Part shown: positions 1-9,594 of the stretch, piece after piece
Position numbering within the stretch: position 1 is the first letter of the stretch
How the letters are laid out: each line of letters opens with the position of its first letter
NCBI GenBank assembly: GCA_965279205.1
Contig: OZ257144.1
Location: forward strand, 1,612,001-1,676,000
Direction of reading: 5' to 3'
DNA: 64,000 nt
Source of the DNA: UBA7672 sp965279205
GTDB lineage: Bacteria > Pseudomonadota > Alphaproteobacteria > Caulobacterales > Hyphomonadaceae
Position numbers and translations under genes: made by a program
Notes under the pieces: model-generated
Told to the model about the DNA's origin: nothing
Databases searched by the model: none
Seen by the model: the letters and a program-made list of their open reading frames with translations, nothing else

Positions 1-2
1 GC

Positions 3-467
3 GTGCGCGCACTGTCGTCGGCTTACAGCCTGATGTCGTCGTCGGAGCCAGATGCGCCGGTGCAGCTCGATCGGCTGGTTGAGCTGGCGCTTGCGCCGTT
101 CAGCGAAACCTACGGTCAGCGGATGAAGGTGTCGGGCGGGCCTGTGGTTCGATTTGCTCCTTCTGCGGCCATTCCGCTGGCTCTATGCCTGCACGAGCTA
201 GCCACGAACGCGGTCAAATACGGGGCATTGTCCGGGAGCGGCGGCAGTGTCGATTGCGGCTGGGCTGAGCGTCTGCCAGGGGCCTACACGCTGCTCTGGA
301 CCGAGACCGGCGGCCCCGTGGTCGAAAAGCCGAGATCTTCGGGATTCGGAACTCGGATGATCGGTGCGGCGCTGAATGGCGTGCCGGGCGGTGGCGCGAT
401 TCTGAAGTTCGAGCCCGATGGCGTGCGGTGCGAACTCGCTTTCAACGGCGAAGAGTCTCCGACCTAA
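3..467 (+). CDS. HWE/HisKA_2-type sensor histidine kinase, C-terminal part (5' end outside window)
   Basis: This is the C-terminal ATP-binding end of a histidine kinase, running to a TAA at 467. The N-box reads HELATNAVKYGALS, which is the form typical of HWE/HisKA_2 kinases common in alphaproteobacteria, and a degenerate G-box follows at GFGTRMI. The phosphoacceptor and sensor parts would lie upstream of base 1, so the apparent first codon is only where the open frame enters the window. The signal sensed cannot be inferred. The family usually phosphorylates a stand-alone receiver; none is adjacent here. Confidence 0.8.
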   Translation: MRALSSAYSLMSSSEPDAPVQLDRLVELALAPFSETYGQRMKVSGGPVVRFAPSAAIPLALCLHELATNAVKYGALSGSGGSVDCGWAERLPGAYTLLWTETGGPVVEKPRSSGFGTRMIGAALNGVPGGGAILKFEPDGVRCELAFNGEESPT

Positions 468-665
468 GGCCCTGAAAACTATCGATGTAACGCCGACTGT
501 AACGCCGCTGAGACGGTAATTCACTTACGGCGTCGCTCTGAATGAGGCCAATGGACTCGTTCGGGCTGGCTTCCTCGCTCTCCTCCTCCTGTAGGGGGCT
601 TGGCCGAAACCAACTGCCGCTGCAGGCGCTCACGCGTCTGCAGCGGCTGATTTTCCAGGACATTC

Positions 666-1994
666 TTATTTGGTTGGATAGCTAGCGGCGTTCGCGGTGG
701 CGTTGCCGCCGGCCCAGATGGATGGGCTGTCGAGCTGATAGCTCGCCACGACCTGCGCCTCGAGATTGGTGTGCTTCTGGCCTTTGACCACGAGCAGGGT
801 CTCGAAATCGCCCTCTGTGGCCGCCTTTTTCTCGAAGCGTAGCAGGGAGTCGATGCGGGTCAGCGTCTCGGCAACGCCCATGACAGCGGCGTCGCGGGTA
901 CCTGACAGGATGGCGATGCGGTTGCCGCTGGGTCCCTCAAACGTCGAGAAGAAGCCGTAGTCGCGGTACATCTGGTCGCTGGGCGCGGTGAGGAAAGCTT
1001 CGCTGGTGTAGGTCTTGCCGGTCTTGCGATCGATGATCTGATCGTAGCTCTCCCCGAACGAAAAGCGCGACTGCGAGAAGACCGGATCGCGTAGGGGACC
1101 CATGCCGCTGAGCAGGCCGACATAGATGATGTCGTGCGACTTCAGACTTTCCGGTGTGAGCTCCGAGGCCAGTGTCACCTGAACCTGGCGGCCTTCGCGC
1201 AGCAGCGGGGCTAGGTCGGTCAGCGCATAGGCGGCGGAAGCCGGCAGGTATTGCATCGCGATATCGGAATAGCGGTCAAAGCCGCTGGGATCGTCGCGGT
1301 AGTGGTGGACCAGATCTTCCTTGGAGTTGATCGAGAAGTCCCGGATCAGCCGGGTCAGCGACACACGGTCCTTGTACTCGCCGAACATGTAGTAGTCGCC
1401 GACGACGATCTGCAGCGGACGCGTCGAATTCGCGATCTCCGTCCAGATGCCAGCATCGGCGATCTTGGCAGTCTCTGGCTGGGGCTTGTTGAGCAGCAGA
1501 GCCCAGGCCGCTATGTTGCCTGCGGTCAGTGTCGCGAACAGGCCGGCGGCAATCAAGCCCCAGCGAAGTTTGCGTGAGGGCGGGCGCGCGTATGCGTCTG
1601 CTTCCGCAGGCGCGTCTGGCGTCGCGATCGCTTCGACATTGTCCTCGGGACCCACCGGCACAATCCGATAGTCGCCCTTGGGAATATCAAGACGGACCCC
1701 GCCTGACACGCCATGCCGAAGATAGAAGTCGTCGAGCCGCTTGCGCAGGCGGTGGATGTAGACGCGCGCCACGGGATCATCACGCAGCGAATCCGAGTCG
1801 GCCTTGCCGAACACGGCGAGGGCAATTTCTGCCTCTTTCGGCGACCGGCCATCGCCGGATCGCGAGGCAAGGAAATCGAACAGCTCGACCAGACGTCCGC
1901 TTGTCCCCAGTGCGCCGGATTCCCGCACACGCGCTATCTCCGCGAGCGTGGCGGGGGCGAGAGCGTTCATCGGTTCGGCAGGCGTAACGGTCAT
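666..1994 (-). CDS. Membrane-anchored winged-helix (CadC-like) regulator with large C-terminal domain
   Basis: The 442-residue protein begins with a winged-helix domain (about residues 20-115). The recognition-helix region reads RVYIHRLRKRLDDFY and the wing reads IPKGDYRIVPV, as in OmpR/CadC-type DNA-binding domains. One hydrophobic segment follows at about 145-170 (WGLIAAGLFATLTAGNIAAW), and then about 270 residues that should be periplasmic and that I do not recognise. This is the architecture of one-component regulators that bind DNA while tethered in the inner membrane. A second in-frame ATG nine codons in (MNALAPA) is an equally possible start, and neither has a strong ribosome binding site. 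The gene stands alone, so its target is unknown. Confidence 0.7.
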   Translation of the reverse strand: MTVTPAEPMNALAPATLAEIARVRESGALGTSGRLVELFDFLASRSGDGRSPKEAEIALAVFGKADSDSLRDDPVARVYIHRLRKRLDDFYLRHGVSGGVRLDIPKGDYRIVPVGPEDNVEAIATPDAPAEADAYARPPSRKLRWGLIAAGLFATLTAGNIAAWALLLNKPQPETAKIADAGIWTEIANSTRPLQIVVGDYYMFGEYKDRVSLTRLIRDFSINSKEDLVHHYRDDPSGFDRYSDIAMQYLPASAAYALTDLAPLLREGRQVQVTLASELTPESLKSHDIIYVGLLSGMGPLRDPVFSQSRFSFGESYDQIIDRKTGKTYTSEAFLTAPSDQMYRDYGFFSTFEGPSGNRIAILSGTRDAAVMGVAETLTRIDSLLRFEKKAATEGDFETLLVVKGQKHTNLEAQVVASYQLDSPSIWAGGNATANAASYPTK

Positions 1995-2229
1995 GTAACG
2001 TCCGAAACTTCTGGCGGTTAGACTAGGTCATCGACACCGGTTGAGTCTCGTCCCTTGAGCTTCACGGTGTCGCGACGGAGATGCTGGTCTCCGGCCAGAT
2101 GAGGCTTCACATGGCCATGACCCTTAGGTCAATTGGCGCGCCACAGCGGCCATGTGCTGGAAGGGATCTCCTGGAGCGCCGCCTGTGAGCGCCGCTCAAA
2201 AGGGGAAATTCTTCCCCTGGTTGCAGGAC
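1995..2229. other. Intergenic region without recognised gene
   Basis: These 235 bases separate two minus-strand genes: the end of the hybrid kinase gene and the start of the winged-helix regulator gene. They should contain the regulator's promoter. Open frames here are continuations of antisense frames and lack a ribosome binding site. I see no clear terminator. Confidence 0.4.
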
Positions 2230-4977
2230 TTAGCTGGACGCCGACTGACGGGCTTCAAGCTGCGTCTTCATCTCGGCGCAGGTCTGGTCGAGCAGCGGCC
2301 GAAGTACGGACAGGCCCGTGCAGGCTTCAGCCATCCGTCCAGCCCTGCCTTCGTACTCCATGTCCTCGCACAGCGCGGCAAGCCGCGCTGCGCCGGACGA
2401 CAGGCACATCGACTTCAGGAAATGCGCCTGTTTTGCGAGCATGCCGGGGTCGCTGCCGGTTGCAAGCGTCTCAAGCTTGAAGGCAGCATCGGGCGCCTGG
2501 GACAGGAACAGCTTCCAGACCTTGCCCACGACATCCCGGCCTGACCGGGCGCCGACCGCTTTCATGGTCTCGATCGCATGTTCGTCGATAAGTGGCGTCT
2601 CGCCCTGTGGCTGAGCTGGCAGCCCAAACGATGGTGCGGTCACCGGTTCGGCCAACGGTTCGCTCGCAATGACTGGGGCCGGATCAGCAGCTATTGCCGC
2701 GCCGGGTCGAACCGCTTTCAGGGCGTCCATCAGGCGGGCTGAGGTGAAGGGCTTTGTCATGTGACGGTCGGCGCCCGCAGCGGTCCACGCATCGGCGTCC
2801 GCGCCGCGAACTTGCGCGGTCAGGGCGACCACGAAGGCGCGAGCGCCTGCCTTGATCTCGTGTTCGCGGATCAGTCTGGTGGCGGTGAAGCCGTCCATCT
2901 CCGGCATCGAGCCGTCCATGAAGATGATGTCGTAGGATTTCTTGGCGGCCGCCTCGACCGCCTCGAGGCCATTGCTGACGAAGTCACCTTCGACGCCAAG
3001 GCTGAGCAGGGCCTCACGCAGGACCTCGCGGTTCACCGCATTGTCGTCGACCGCGAGGATGGCGAGGTGGCCAAAGGTTTCAGTCGGCGCCTTCGCGGCT
3101 GATGTGACCAGTGCCGCGGGTCCACGGAAATCCAGGCGTGCGGCGCGTGCTGCAAACTCCCACAGCGCCTGGCGGCCGAGCGGTAGGGGCAACAGGTCAA
3201 CGGCGGACCGGTTGCGTATCAGTCCATCAACGCGGTTGTCGCCGACATCGGTTAGGCAGACATTGAGCGCGTCCGGCGCACCGCCTTGCCGGGCGAGCAG
3301 ATCGGAAAGCGTGATCACGATCTCTCCGGCCTTGCCTTCGGCCGGTGAAGCAACGAGGCGTGGCTCGATATCAAGATCTCTCAGTGCCGAGACGATGCAG
3401 CCCGCAAGCAGCGGTGAGGGCAGGGCGAGCGCGACCTTCAGGCCCGGCACGGCAGGCCTCACCGGTGCTGCTGTCTCGATTGCGAAGCCGGCGATGACGG
3501 TGAACGTCGATCCTTTGCCCGGTTGGGACGTAACAAGAATGTCTCCGCCCATGGCGTCAACAAGGCGTTTGCACACGGTCAGGCCAAGGCCCGTTCCGCC
3601 GAACTTGCGGGTGGTCGACTGATCCGCCTGGCTGAACGCCTCGAAGATCGCTCCAATGCGCGAGGCCTCGATGCCAACGCCCGTATCCGTCACGGCAATG
3701 CGAAGTTGCGCGCGATCGCCTGCTGTCTCGCACGCGATGTCGACCGTGACGCCGCCTTTTTCGGTGAACTTCAGCGCGTTGTTGACGAGGTTGGTGACGA
3801 CCTGGTTCAGGCGCGTCGGGTCGCCGATCACAAGCAGGGGTACGTTCGGTGCGATACACACTGCGATTTCGAGGTTCTTCGAGCGCGCCTTTTCCCAGAA
3901 CAGGCTGGCCGCGTCCTCGACCAGCGCTTCGGGCGAGAACGGCACCGCCTCCAGGTCCAGCTTTCCGGCTTCGATCTTCGACAGGTCGAGAATGTCGTTG
4001 ATGATCGTCAGCAGGCTCGCGCCAGATCGCGTGATGATCTCGGCGTAGCGGCGATGGCGCGACGAAAGATCGGCGGCGGCCAGCATCTCGGCCATCACCA
4101 TCATGCCGTTCATCGGCGTACGGATCTCGTGACTCATGGTGGCGAGAAAGTCCGACTTCGCGGCGTTCGCGGATTCGGCTTCCTCCTTGGCGACGCGATA
4201 ATCGTGGGTACGATCCTCGACCGTCTGCTCCAGCGTCTCCATGTGTGTCGCGATGCGTCGGTCCCGCTCGCGAATATTCTCGATCATGCCGTTGAAGGTT
4301 TCGCCAAGCACGCCGGTTTCGTCGCGGCGCTTCGTCGGTGGCATGCGACTGGAGAAGTCCTGTTTCGCACCGACTTCGGCCATCACCGCGGTGAGGTCGC
4401 GAAGCGGCTGCATCAGGCGCGCGATGGAGAACTGCGCCACCGAGACACCACCGGCAATAGCGACAAGTGCAACAAGCGCGGTCCAGCCAAGCGTCTGGTA
4501 GAGATCAGTGCGCAGGTCGGTGATATCGGCCATCACCACGAGCGAGCCTATCTGTTCACCGCCCTTCAGCACCGGCATGGAGACCAGGCCGTGATCGGAA
4601 TTCAGCAGGTCGAGGCCGCCGAGACTTCGCAGATCCGCCGTCTTGCCCCGGATCGATGCGCCGGCGCCAAGCTGGGCGAACGCAGTCCCGTCAACGTCCT
4701 TGAGCGTCATGTAGATGACGGAGGGCAAGTCGCGCATTCCACGCATGTGCTCGAAGGCGGCCTGACGATCGCGGGTCGCTAGTGGATCCGCAAGTGCGGC
4801 TGAATATGCAGACGTTGCCGCCTCGAGCATTTCGGCGCGTGCGTCTGCCCCCTGGCGCAGATCACGGAAGGCTCCAGCAGCCGACGCGGACATCACGGCG
4901 GCGAGAATCACCACCGCGATCACCAGCGACAGCCGGAACCGGATCGACCGGCGCAACGGAACTGCGAAACCTGTCAT
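2230..4977 (-). CDS. Hybrid sensor histidine kinase with CHASE8-like sensor, HAMP, HisKA, HATPase, REC and HPt domains
   Basis: The 915-residue inner-membrane phosphorelay kinase has a first transmembrane helix at about 14-35, a small periplasmic region resembling CHASE8, and a second helix at about 162-183. A HAMP linker is followed by the dimerisation domain with the phosphorylated histidine in MSHEIRTPMNGM (about His283). The ATPase has N-box NLVNNALKFTEKG, G1 box DTGVGI and G2 box GGTGLGL. A receiver follows (LAVDDN, phosphoacceptor Asp in FMDGSMPEMDG, Lys in TKPF) and then a C-terminal HPt with AKQAHFLKSMCLSSGAARL. All relay residues are present, so it looks functional. A degenerate region between the ATPase and REC may be a decayed receiver. 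A 20-bp palindrome lies 49 bases upstream of the start codon. Confidence 0.93.
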   Translation of the reverse strand: MTGFAVPLRRSIRFRLSLVIAVVILAAVMSASAAGAFRDLRQGADARAEMLEAATSAYSAALADPLATRDRQAAFEHMRGMRDLPSVIYMTLKDVDGTAFAQLGAGASIRGKTADLRSLGGLDLLNSDHGLVSMPVLKGGEQIGSLVVMADITDLRTDLYQTLGWTALVALVAIAGGVSVAQFSIARLMQPLRDLTAVMAEVGAKQDFSSRMPPTKRRDETGVLGETFNGMIENIRERDRRIATHMETLEQTVEDRTHDYRVAKEEAESANAAKSDFLATMSHEIRTPMNGMMVMAEMLAAADLSSRHRRYAEIITRSGASLLTIINDILDLSKIEAGKLDLEAVPFSPEALVEDAASLFWEKARSKNLEIAVCIAPNVPLLVIGDPTRLNQVVTNLVNNALKFTEKGGVTVDIACETAGDRAQLRIAVTDTGVGIEASRIGAIFEAFSQADQSTTRKFGGTGLGLTVCKRLVDAMGGDILVTSQPGKGSTFTVIAGFAIETAAPVRPAVPGLKVALALPSPLLAGCIVSALRDLDIEPRLVASPAEGKAGEIVITLSDLLARQGGAPDALNVCLTDVGDNRVDGLIRNRSAVDLLPLPLGRQALWEFAARAARLDFRGPAALVTSAAKAPTETFGHLAILAVDDNAVNREVLREALLSLGVEGDFVSNGLEAVEAAAKKSYDIIFMDGSMPEMDGFTATRLIREHEIKAGARAFVVALTAQVRGADADAWTAAGADRHMTKPFTSARLMDALKAVRPGAAIAADPAPVIASEPLAEPVTAPSFGLPAQPQGETPLIDEHAIETMKAVGARSGRDVVGKVWKLFLSQAPDAAFKLETLATGSDPGMLAKQAHFLKSMCLSSGAARLAALCEDMEYEGRAGRMAEACTGLSVLRPLLDQTCAEMKTQLEARQSASS

Positions 4978-5026
4978 TTGTTAAGTGCGCTGCTGTCCCA
5001 CGTCTCATAGTCGCACAATCGGCTAT

Positions 5027-5046
5027 CGTTCCGGTTAACCGGAACG
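5027..5046. promoter_or_regulatory. 20-bp perfect palindrome, candidate operator
   Basis: The core GTTCCGGTTAACCGGAAC (5028-5045) with its flanking C and G forms a perfect 20-bp palindrome. It lies in the 192-base region between the divergent hybrid kinase gene (start 4977) and the TadG-like gene (start 5170). Its length, symmetry and placement fit a dimeric regulator's operator. No regulator can be assigned from sequence alone. Confidence 0.5.
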
Positions 5047-5169
5047 CGGGTTCCATGAGGGAGCGCCTAATTCTTCGCGAGTAATGAACGGTTCCTTTAG
5101 CGAGTTCTGACAGGGTCACCCTCTAGCCAGACACGGGCGTGACAGTCGCCCGATGTCGGATCGACAGGG

Positions 5170-6435
5170 GTGAACGTGCGGAACTTCGGGTCAGACTCGA
5201 GGGGCAACATGGCCCTCTTGGCGATCGGCCTGATGGCCGTGGCTGTGTTCGTCATCGGCGGCATCGTCGACTACATGTCGCTCTCCAACCAGAAGCAGGA
5301 ACTCCAGGGCGTCGCCGACCGTGCAGCGATCGCGGCCGCGCAGGAGTTGATCGTCTTCAAAGGTTCGGACGGCCGCATGGCCGCGGTGGCGCAGAGCTTC
5401 GTCGACAAAAACTACGACAAGAAGAAGCACGTGACGACGGCGAAGATCGTCGAAAAGGGCAAGGCGGTGGAGGTGACCATCCAGGCCGAGCCACAGACAT
5501 ATTTCCCGGGACCGATGGCTCGTGGTGTTTCCGAGATCAAGGTGAAGGCAACGGCCGAGGTGGGCGGCGGCGGCTATGTCTGCATGATCGGGCTCGACAC
5601 TAACGCGCCTTCGACGCTGAACATGAGCGACAAGGCGCGGGTGACGGCGCAGAATTGCGCAATCTACTCCAACTCCACCAACAAGGAGTCGCTGAACCTG
5701 CACAGCAAGGCGCGCGTGAAGGCCGAGCTGGTGTGCGTGGCGGGGGGCGTTGCCGGCTCGAAGTCGGCAGTGACGCCGAACGCGCCGATCGAGGATTGCC
5801 CGCCGCTGCTCGACCCCTTGCGTGACAGGCCGGAGCCGAAGGTAGGGCTGCTGACGTGCGACCATCTGTTGACCGTCGTGATCACGAAGCTGAGCGGGAA
5901 GGTGAAGCTGAAGCCGGGCGTCTATTGCGCCGGTATCAACGTCATCGGCGGCGACGTCACGCTTGAGCCCGGCACCTACATCATGAACAACGGCCCGCTG
6001 ACCGTGTCGCTGGGCGGCAAGCTGCAGGGCGAGAATGTCGGCTTTTACCTCACCGGCCTGCTGGGCCTTTCCACCATCCAGTTCGGGCCGTCGAGCACGA
6101 TCTCGCTGACGGCGCCAAAGACGGGCGACATGGCCGGCATGCTGTTCTTCGAGGACCGCAAGGTGCTGTTCAAGTCGCCGCACCGCATCGCCAGCGACAA
6201 CGCACGCAACCTGGTGGGCACGATCTACCTGCCTAACAACCAGCTGACGATCGACTCGAAGCATCCGATCGCCGACCAGTCTGACTACACCGTCATCATC
6301 GCCAAGAAGTTCGAGATGAAGGACGGGCCGGAACTCGTGCTGAACACGGACTACGAGAACAGCCCCATCCCCGTGCCGGACGGCGTTGGCAACAAGTCGC
6401 GGCCGAACGTGCGGCTTACGAAGAATGCGGGCTAA
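5170..6435 (+). CDS. TadG-like Flp pilus-associated protein
   Basis: The 421-residue protein has the TadE/TadG N-terminal pattern: a short charged leader (SDSRGNMALLAIGLMAVAVF), one transmembrane helix at about 13-35, then DYMSLSNQKQELQGVADRAA, the conserved helix after the membrane segment. The rest is predicted to be extracytoplasmic and has no von Willebrand factor motif that I can see. It starts with GTG at 5170. A six-codon frame (ATG at 5153) ends in a TGA overlapping that GTG. No other tad/cpa genes lie nearby, so it is an orphan of the type often named pilus assembly protein TadG. Its role in pilus assembly or surface attachment is inferred from family only. Confidence 0.75.
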   Translation: MNVRNFGSDSRGNMALLAIGLMAVAVFVIGGIVDYMSLSNQKQELQGVADRAAIAAAQELIVFKGSDGRMAAVAQSFVDKNYDKKKHVTTAKIVEKGKAVEVTIQAEPQTYFPGPMARGVSEIKVKATAEVGGGGYVCMIGLDTNAPSTLNMSDKARVTAQNCAIYSNSTNKESLNLHSKARVKAELVCVAGGVAGSKSAVTPNAPIEDCPPLLDPLRDRPEPKVGLLTCDHLLTVVITKLSGKVKLKPGVYCAGINVIGGDVTLEPGTYIMNNGPLTVSLGGKLQGENVGFYLTGLLGLSTIQFGPSSTISLTAPKTGDMAGMLFFEDRKVLFKSPHRIASDNARNLVGTIYLPNNQLTIDSKHPIADQSDYTVIIAKKFEMKDGPELVLNTDYENSPIPVPDGVGNKSRPNVRLTKNAG

Positions 6436-6507
6436 GTCGGTAACGATATCCTCAAGGTACTCTGGCAACAGAGGCTCGGGTGGGGGACTACAGCAGACGG
6501 CCTTTTT

Positions 6508-7713
6508 ATGAGCTACCGGCAAGCCCTCCTCGTCGATGATGATCCGGTATTCCGCGCGCTGGCGGAGGACATCATCCTCGATGCCGGCGTCGGCTCAGTG
6601 GAGATGGCTGGAGATGGATCCGAGGCGCTGGCGAAGCTCGACGCAGGCTTTGCACCGGATCTTCTTGTCTGCGATCTCAACATGCCTGCACATGACGGCG
6701 TCAGCCTGATCCGCGCGCTCGCCGAACGGCGCTATGCCGGCAAGGTGCTGATTGTCTCTGGCGAAGCGGCAACGCTGATCGAGACTGTCACCAAGCTTGC
6801 ACGCATGCAAAGCCTCAACATCATCGGATCTATGCGCAAGCCGCTCACCGTTGATGCACTTGAGGCGGCGCTCGCCAGCGGCGTACCCGCTCAACATGTT
6901 CAGGCGCCGCACGCTGTAGCTTCGCCGGGCTTGCTCGACGCAGCGATCGAACGCGGTGGTCTGCATCCCTTTTTCCAGGCCAAGGTCTCGATGGCCGATT
7001 ATCGCATCGCCGGCGCCGAAGCGCTCGCCCGCATCGCAACTACGCACACGGACTTCGCCAACCCGGTTCCCTATATCGAGCTCGCCGAGCGCAACAATCG
7101 CATCGACGACCTCACCTTCGTGATGACGCGTATCGTCGCCCTGCACGCCAAAGGCTTCCTGGTCGACGGCCGGCCCATGCCGGTCTCGATCAACATATCC
7201 CCGGTGTCGCTCAAGAGCCTCAGTTTCCCGGACACGATGGCCAATGCGGTGGAGGGTGTCGGCATCCGCGCTTCGCAGATAACGCTTGAACTCACCGAGA
7301 CACACCTTCTCGACTACGGCCCGGAGGCGCTCGACATCTTTGCTCGCCTGCGCATCAAGGGCTTCGGCCTCTCGATCGACGACTTCGGTACAGGCGCATC
7401 GAACATTGACCGGCTGCAGATGTATCCGTTCACGGAGCTGAAGATCGATCAGTCGTTCACGCGCAACGCGCTGACGAATACGTTCGCGCGGGCGAGCGTG
7501 GAAATGAGCGTGCGCCTGGCGAAGGAGCTCGGCCTCAAGATCGTCGCCGAGGGCGTCGAGACCCGCGACATGTGGGATTTCCTTGCAGACCTCGGCGTGG
7601 ACGAGGCGCAGGGTTTCCTGATGGCGAAGCCAATGCCGCCTGTGGAGTTTGCGAAGCTGCTGGTCCAGGGCCTTCCGGCTCTGCCTGTTCAACAGCAGAG
7701 CCGGCGCGCCTAA
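6508..7713 (+). CDS. Response regulator with EAL cyclic-di-GMP phosphodiesterase domain
   Basis: Residues 1-125 form a receiver (LVDDDP, phosphoacceptor Asp in VCDLNMPAHDG, Lys in MRKPLT). Residues 150-390 form an EAL domain. The catalytic set looks complete: EALAR signature, NISP asparagine, ELTE glutamate, DDFGTG, LKID lysine, VAEGVET glutamate and QGFLMAKP glutamine. It should hydrolyse c-di-GMP to pGpG in the cytoplasm under phosphorelay control. No GGDEF domain is present. The gene follows the TadG-like gene by 72 bases and ends 4 bases before the convergent esterase gene. The neighbouring kinases are plausible partners, but this is inference. Confidence 0.92.
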   Translation: MSYRQALLVDDDPVFRALAEDIILDAGVGSVEMAGDGSEALAKLDAGFAPDLLVCDLNMPAHDGVSLIRALAERRYAGKVLIVSGEAATLIETVTKLARMQSLNIIGSMRKPLTVDALEAALASGVPAQHVQAPHAVASPGLLDAAIERGGLHPFFQAKVSMADYRIAGAEALARIATTHTDFANPVPYIELAERNNRIDDLTFVMTRIVALHAKGFLVDGRPMPVSINISPVSLKSLSFPDTMANAVEGVGIRASQITLELTETHLLDYGPEALDIFARLRIKGFGLSIDDFGTGASNIDRLQMYPFTELKIDQSFTRNALTNTFARASVEMSVRLAKELGLKIVAEGVETRDMWDFLADLGVDEAQGFLMAKPMPPVEFAKLLVQGLPALPVQQQSRRA

Positions 7714-7717
7714 GGTT

Positions 7718-9445
7718 TTATCCTCGCGTCGCTGGCGGCGTGTAGGCGGCCCAGTATTTCCTGATATCCGAACGCGGATCATTTTCGACTCGTGTATGGC
7801 TATCGAAGATCATCGTCGCCCGTGTCTGCGCATTGTAGGCAGGCCAGTTCGGGATGAGATCGTTGTTGGGATTGCCGGTCTTGGCGAAGGTCGCCCAGGT
7901 GGTGGCGAACAGTTTCGCCATGCGCCGCCCTTCCGGATCTCCACCGCCGCACGGGTTGTTGCGAAAGTTGTTGAACGACGCGTCGACATCGAGGCCGTGG
8001 ATCGCGCCGAACTTGCCGCCGAAGGTCGGCGACATCCATTCCCAGATATACATGTAGGCAGGCGCGCCGCCGGCCGCTGACTTCCGCTCGGCCTGGGTAA
8101 TCGCGTTCTTGCGTCCACCCGCATCGGTGAAGACCTGCGCCTGGACGAGATAGGGTGACTTCGACGGGCCCTGATAGCGATACATCTTCAGGATCTCGTC
8201 GGCCCTGCCGGAATAGCGCGCATTGACGGCGGCGGTGAGACCCGCATCGTCAATATTCCAGTTCGTGAGGCTGAGTGCGGAATCTTCCAGCGTGGTCGAG
8301 ATGATCACCGGCACGTTGTTCGATTCCGGCGGCGCGCCGGGATCGAACGGATGGTGAGGCAGGTAGTCGCCCTCGATCACGGGCGAGAAGCCAGCGCCCT
8401 GCAGGCTGGTTTGGGCCTCAAGGATGCGCTCCCACGCGATCTTCTGCAGGTCACCCATATTGCTCTTGGTGATATTCAGTGCCTTGAGCAGCATCTCGGC
8501 GGACCGCTGGGCGGCGTCAGGCGCGGTGAAGCGAAGCGAAGAACCAGATTGCACCCCGGCGCGATGGAAGAGGCCCTTCGCTTTCGGTGTTGCCAGCAGG
8601 CATGAGGTTTTCGCGCCGCCGCCGGACTGGCCAAATATCATCACGCGAGAAGGATCGCCGCCGAAATTCGTGATGTTGGTCTTTATCCATTCCAGCGAGG
8701 CGACCATGTCCATCACGCCAGCGACGCCGGCGTATTTGAAGTCACTCGGCGCGCCGGCCGCCGCCAGGTGCGTATAGCCAAGCGCTGCGAGGCGGTGGTT
8801 CACGGTGACGACAACCACATCGGCAAGCTTGGCGAGCTGTGCGCCGTCATACATGGGGCCATTGCCGGAACCTGTGGCCCAGCCGCCGCCATGGAAACTC
8901 ACCATCACGGCGCGTTTGGCGCCGTCGGCGCCCGGCGTCCAGACGTTGAGATTGAGCATCTCCTCGCCCATGCCGCCCGCGCCGATGTGACGATCCCACA
9001 TGATCATCTGGCCATAATCGCCAGTGATTGGAGAGGGCGTCTGCGGCGAGATCGGCGCATAGCCAATGCAGTTTTTCACGCCGGCCCATTTGGCGGGCAC
9101 CCTCGGGGGCATGAAGCGGTTCTTCCCGGATGTCGATGCGCCATAGGGAATGCCGTGGAAGCATTTGATGCCGGCATTGATGATGCCTTGCACCTTTCCG
9201 CTGTCGGTCTCGACGACCGAGAAGATGCCTGCGCCGGAACTGCCGCCGCCAAGCGGGCTGTTGTTGGCCGGAGGCTGCTGGGCTTCGGCGGATGGCGGGG
9301 CGAGAGCAGCGGCGACCGCAACGGCGGCGCCAGCGGCAAGCGACCCTGCGCGCAACATGTCGCGTCGGCTGAAGGCCGGTTCGTCCGCCTTGGCGGCAGC
9401 AGGCGCTGCAGCTTCCGCGGTTGGCTTAACAACTGGATTTGTCAT
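7718..9445 (-). CDS. Type B carboxylesterase (para-nitrobenzyl esterase family), Tat-exported
   Basis: The 575-residue protein has a Tat signal: SRRDMLRAG at about 26-34, followed by an alanine-rich hydrophobic stretch ending in AEAQQ. The mature part is an alpha/beta hydrolase of the carboxylesterase/lipase family. It has the oxyanion-hole motif FHGGGWATG (about 184), the nucleophile elbow FGQSGGGAK (Ser about 274), and a late histidine in IHGLDVD as candidate triad base. It should hydrolyse carboxylic esters in the periplasm; the substrate is unknown. GGGGAG lies at SD distance before the ATG. The TetR gene is 149 bases upstream in the same orientation, and a TonB-dependent receptor gene lies beyond it, which suggests an uptake-and-hydrolysis locus. 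Confidence 0.9.
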   Translation of the reverse strand: MTNPVVKPTAEAAAPAAAKADEPAFSRRDMLRAGSLAAGAAVAVAAALAPPSAEAQQPPANNSPLGGGSSGAGIFSVVETDSGKVQGIINAGIKCFHGIPYGASTSGKNRFMPPRVPAKWAGVKNCIGYAPISPQTPSPITGDYGQMIMWDRHIGAGGMGEEMLNLNVWTPGADGAKRAVMVSFHGGGWATGSGNGPMYDGAQLAKLADVVVVTVNHRLAALGYTHLAAAGAPSDFKYAGVAGVMDMVASLEWIKTNITNFGGDPSRVMIFGQSGGGAKTSCLLATPKAKGLFHRAGVQSGSSLRFTAPDAAQRSAEMLLKALNITKSNMGDLQKIAWERILEAQTSLQGAGFSPVIEGDYLPHHPFDPGAPPESNNVPVIISTTLEDSALSLTNWNIDDAGLTAAVNARYSGRADEILKMYRYQGPSKSPYLVQAQVFTDAGGRKNAITQAERKSAAGGAPAYMYIWEWMSPTFGGKFGAIHGLDVDASFNNFRNNPCGGGDPEGRRMAKLFATTWATFAKTGNPNNDLIPNWPAYNAQTRATMIFDSHTRVENDPRSDIRKYWAAYTPPATRG

Positions 9446-9594
9446 GGCGATATCTCCCCGAAGCGCCGTCTTCGCGGCGTGCGATTGTTTCTAGCCGACT
9501 GCGGGAGGTCGCGGCGTGTTTGCTCGCTCGCGAAAACAGTCAGGTCTGTCGGAGATGATTTCGCCCGCTAACCAGACACGGCGTCAAGTGCCCG

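Noticed and set aside
3523..4782. 419-codon antisense frame through the hybrid kinase
   Set aside because: Shadow of the kinase gene, whose motifs are intact along the other strand.
5191..6522. 443-codon antisense frame through the TadG-like gene
   Set aside because: A high-GC shadow frame rich in Arg, His and Val; the sense frame has clear family motifs.
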